Positions 60,960-64,000 of a stretch of 64,000 bases of DNA are shown here, one piece after another (within the stretch, counting starts at the first letter, position 1; every line of letters starts with the position of its first letter). Made by a program: the position numbers and the translations under genes. The notes below the pieces were generated by a model. The model made no database searches and had not been told where the DNA came from. It saw nothing but the letters and a program-made list of their open reading frames with translations. The DNA comes from Aspidiotus rigidus (taxonomy: Eukaryota > Arthropoda > Insecta > Hemiptera > Diaspididae), in the NCBI GenBank assembly GCA_035079385.1, contig JAVHKY010000024.1, positions 6,138,001 through 6,202,000 of the forward strand, given 5' to 3'.

Positions 60960-61830
60960 ACAAAAACGTATCGATTCTATACGTGGGGGACTTGGGAAAG
61001 TTTCAGCTTCTGCGCTATATATGATACGGGGAGGGGGGAAACTTAGAAGAATTTCAGCTTCCAAGCTTTATAATAATAAGAGGGGGACGGAAAAATTCCG
61101 AGTCTCGAGCTATATATGACAAGAGGGGGACTCCCAAAAACTTTGTCTCTCGAGCTATATAAAATAGAAAGGAGACTTACGAAAATTTCGACTCTCCAGC
61201 TATATATGATAGGAGCTTAGAAAAGTTTCATCTTCGAGCTATACATGATTGGTGAGGGGTGGAAAATGGAAGAGGATTTAGGAAAATTTTCCACTCTCGA
61301 GCTATATATATGATAGAAAAGGGACTTAGAACAACGACGGCTTCCTTGTAATTGCAGCGCGTTTAAGTTGTCACGTCATCATTTTCGGGACTTTGAAAAA
61401 CTTCAGGCTCTAACCTTTATATGATAGGAGAGGGACTTGAAAAAATTCTCGGGAAAAATTTCATCTCTGGAGCAATAGATGATAGGAAAGGGACTTGGAA
61501 TAATTTTGACTCTCGAGCTACATATGATGGGAGGGGGACGGTAAAATTTCGACTCTCGAGCTGTATACGTTAAGAAAGGGACTTGAAAGAATTTTGACTT
61601 CCTTCCTACACATGGTAGGAAAGGGACGTGTATAGGAGTGGAACTTGAAATGCTGACCCTCAAGCTTTATATAATGATGGAGAGGGAATTCAGGAAAATC
61701 TCCATCTGTCTATATGTACGTAATAGGACGAAACTTAGAAAAAGGTCGACTCTCGGCTGTATATATGATACGAGTTGGACTTTAAAAGAATTTGATTTCT
61801 GAGATGATGGGAATAGAACTGGGAAAAATT
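60960..61830. repeat. Same 45-bp minisatellite, inverted, about 15 diverged units
   Basis: Units here are the reverse complement of those at 50500-50885: GACTCTCGAGCTATATATGATAGGAGGGGGACTTGGAAAA type, spaced about 45-70 bp. The field runs up to the (TC)n tract. One unit cluster is interrupted by a CGACGGCTTCC module near 61333. Confidence 0.9.
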
Positions 61831-61882
61831 TCGACTTGAGTCCTGTTTTTTTATTTTTTTTTGTGTGTATGTATGTGTGTGT

Positions 61883-63660
<1,778 letters not shown>

Positions 63661-63814
63661 AAGGTGCTAGAGGTATTCTCGCTCAATGTTAACAGATGTC
63701 GAATCCGAAAAATCAAGTGGTGGTGATGTACGTTCTTTATGGACCCACCACCACCACTCGATTTTTCGAATTCGACATCTGTTTACATTGAGCGAGAATA
63801 CCTCTAGCGCCTTA
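63661..63814. repeat. Fold-back repeat, about 65-bp arms
   Basis: AAGGTGCTAGAGGTATTCTC... at 63661-63725 is complemented by ...GAGAATACCTCTAGCGCCTT at about 63748-63814, with a few mismatches and a loop of about 20 bases. It directly precedes a LINE tail. Confidence 0.9.
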
Positions 63815-63849
63815 CCAAGCAGTTGACAGAACACGGAAATTTCCGAAGA

Positions 63850-64000
63850 TTGATGCCGGAGGAACGACTACCGAGGAAGGTCAGCGAGTGGCATTCCAGT
63901 GGGTGAAAGAAAAGAGAAGGTCCCAGAAAGAGCTGGACCACTGAGGTAGCAGAGAAGATCATATACCGGATGGTCTCTACATGGACCGAAGAAAACGGAG
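63850..64000 (+). pseudogene. LINE C-terminal tail, runs off window end
   Basis: The frame reads MPEERLPRKVSEWH, then a stop, then GPRKSWTTEVAEKI. This matches the RMPxxRLPKK...GKRxRGRPRKxW tail of arthropod LINE ORF2 proteins, with one internal stop. The rest lies outside the window. Confidence 0.7.

Overview
The window looks like repeat-rich nuclear DNA from an arthropod, most likely an insect. It contains a full Ty1/copia element, Ty3/gypsy-like and Penelope-like remnants, several non-LTR retrotransposon (LINE) fragments, fold-back elements, long simple repeats and AT-rich spacers. I saw no tRNA, rRNA, CRISPR array or operon-like gene spacing. The insect order cannot be told from the window.

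The only intact, confidently recognised host-type gene is an intronless, secreted glycoside hydrolase family 32 enzyme (13009-14589, +; beta-fructofuranosidase, levanase or inulinase type). GH32 is rare in animals. Known insect cases are attributed to horizontal transfer from microbes, so this is probably an acquired plant- or microbe-sugar digestion gene. A 424-bp internal piece of a second, about 94-95% identical copy lies inverted upstream (11385-11808, -). It is frameshifted and lacks both gene ends. On the + strand, gene and piece form a large inverted repeat.

Layout. 1-6900: dispersed composite repeats plus a LINE C-terminal scrap. 6900-9990: mostly AT-rich spacer, with a GC-rich hairpin at 7329-7370. 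9990-11380: degenerate LINE 5' ORF (-). 11385-14930: GH32 pseudogene and gene. 15230-20000: repeats and a 62-bp-arm hairpin. 22166-24240: deleted gypsy-like element with SAP-domain gag and a nested hAT-like MITE. 24541-26080: two tandem-repeat fields. 26090-26660: Penelope-like GIY-YIG remnant. 27140-32100: spacer and repeats. 32105-34700 and 37640-39790: composite repeats, LINE tails and a long hairpin with a hammerhead-like loop. 43343-48798: copia element with two apparently identical LTRs and a perfect 5-bp target duplication, inserted into a composite repeat. 49000-51250: composite repeats with a 45-bp minisatellite. 54420-56660: LINE fragment and two dispersed repeat families. 58590-60530: LINE split by another repeat. 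60960-61830: second minisatellite field. 61885-62224: uninterrupted (TC)170. 63661-64000: hairpin and a LINE tail that runs off the end.

The genes do not form a pathway. The recurring theme is a modular repeat family that combines a LINE 3' tail, CREB-site-like TGACGTCA arrays, an AACAGGnnnCCTGTT palindrome, CTAG-rich repeats and a 45-bp VNTR. This is the least explained structure in the window; the GH32 locus is the most interesting gene. All identifications come from reading motifs by eye. No database search or alignment program was run.
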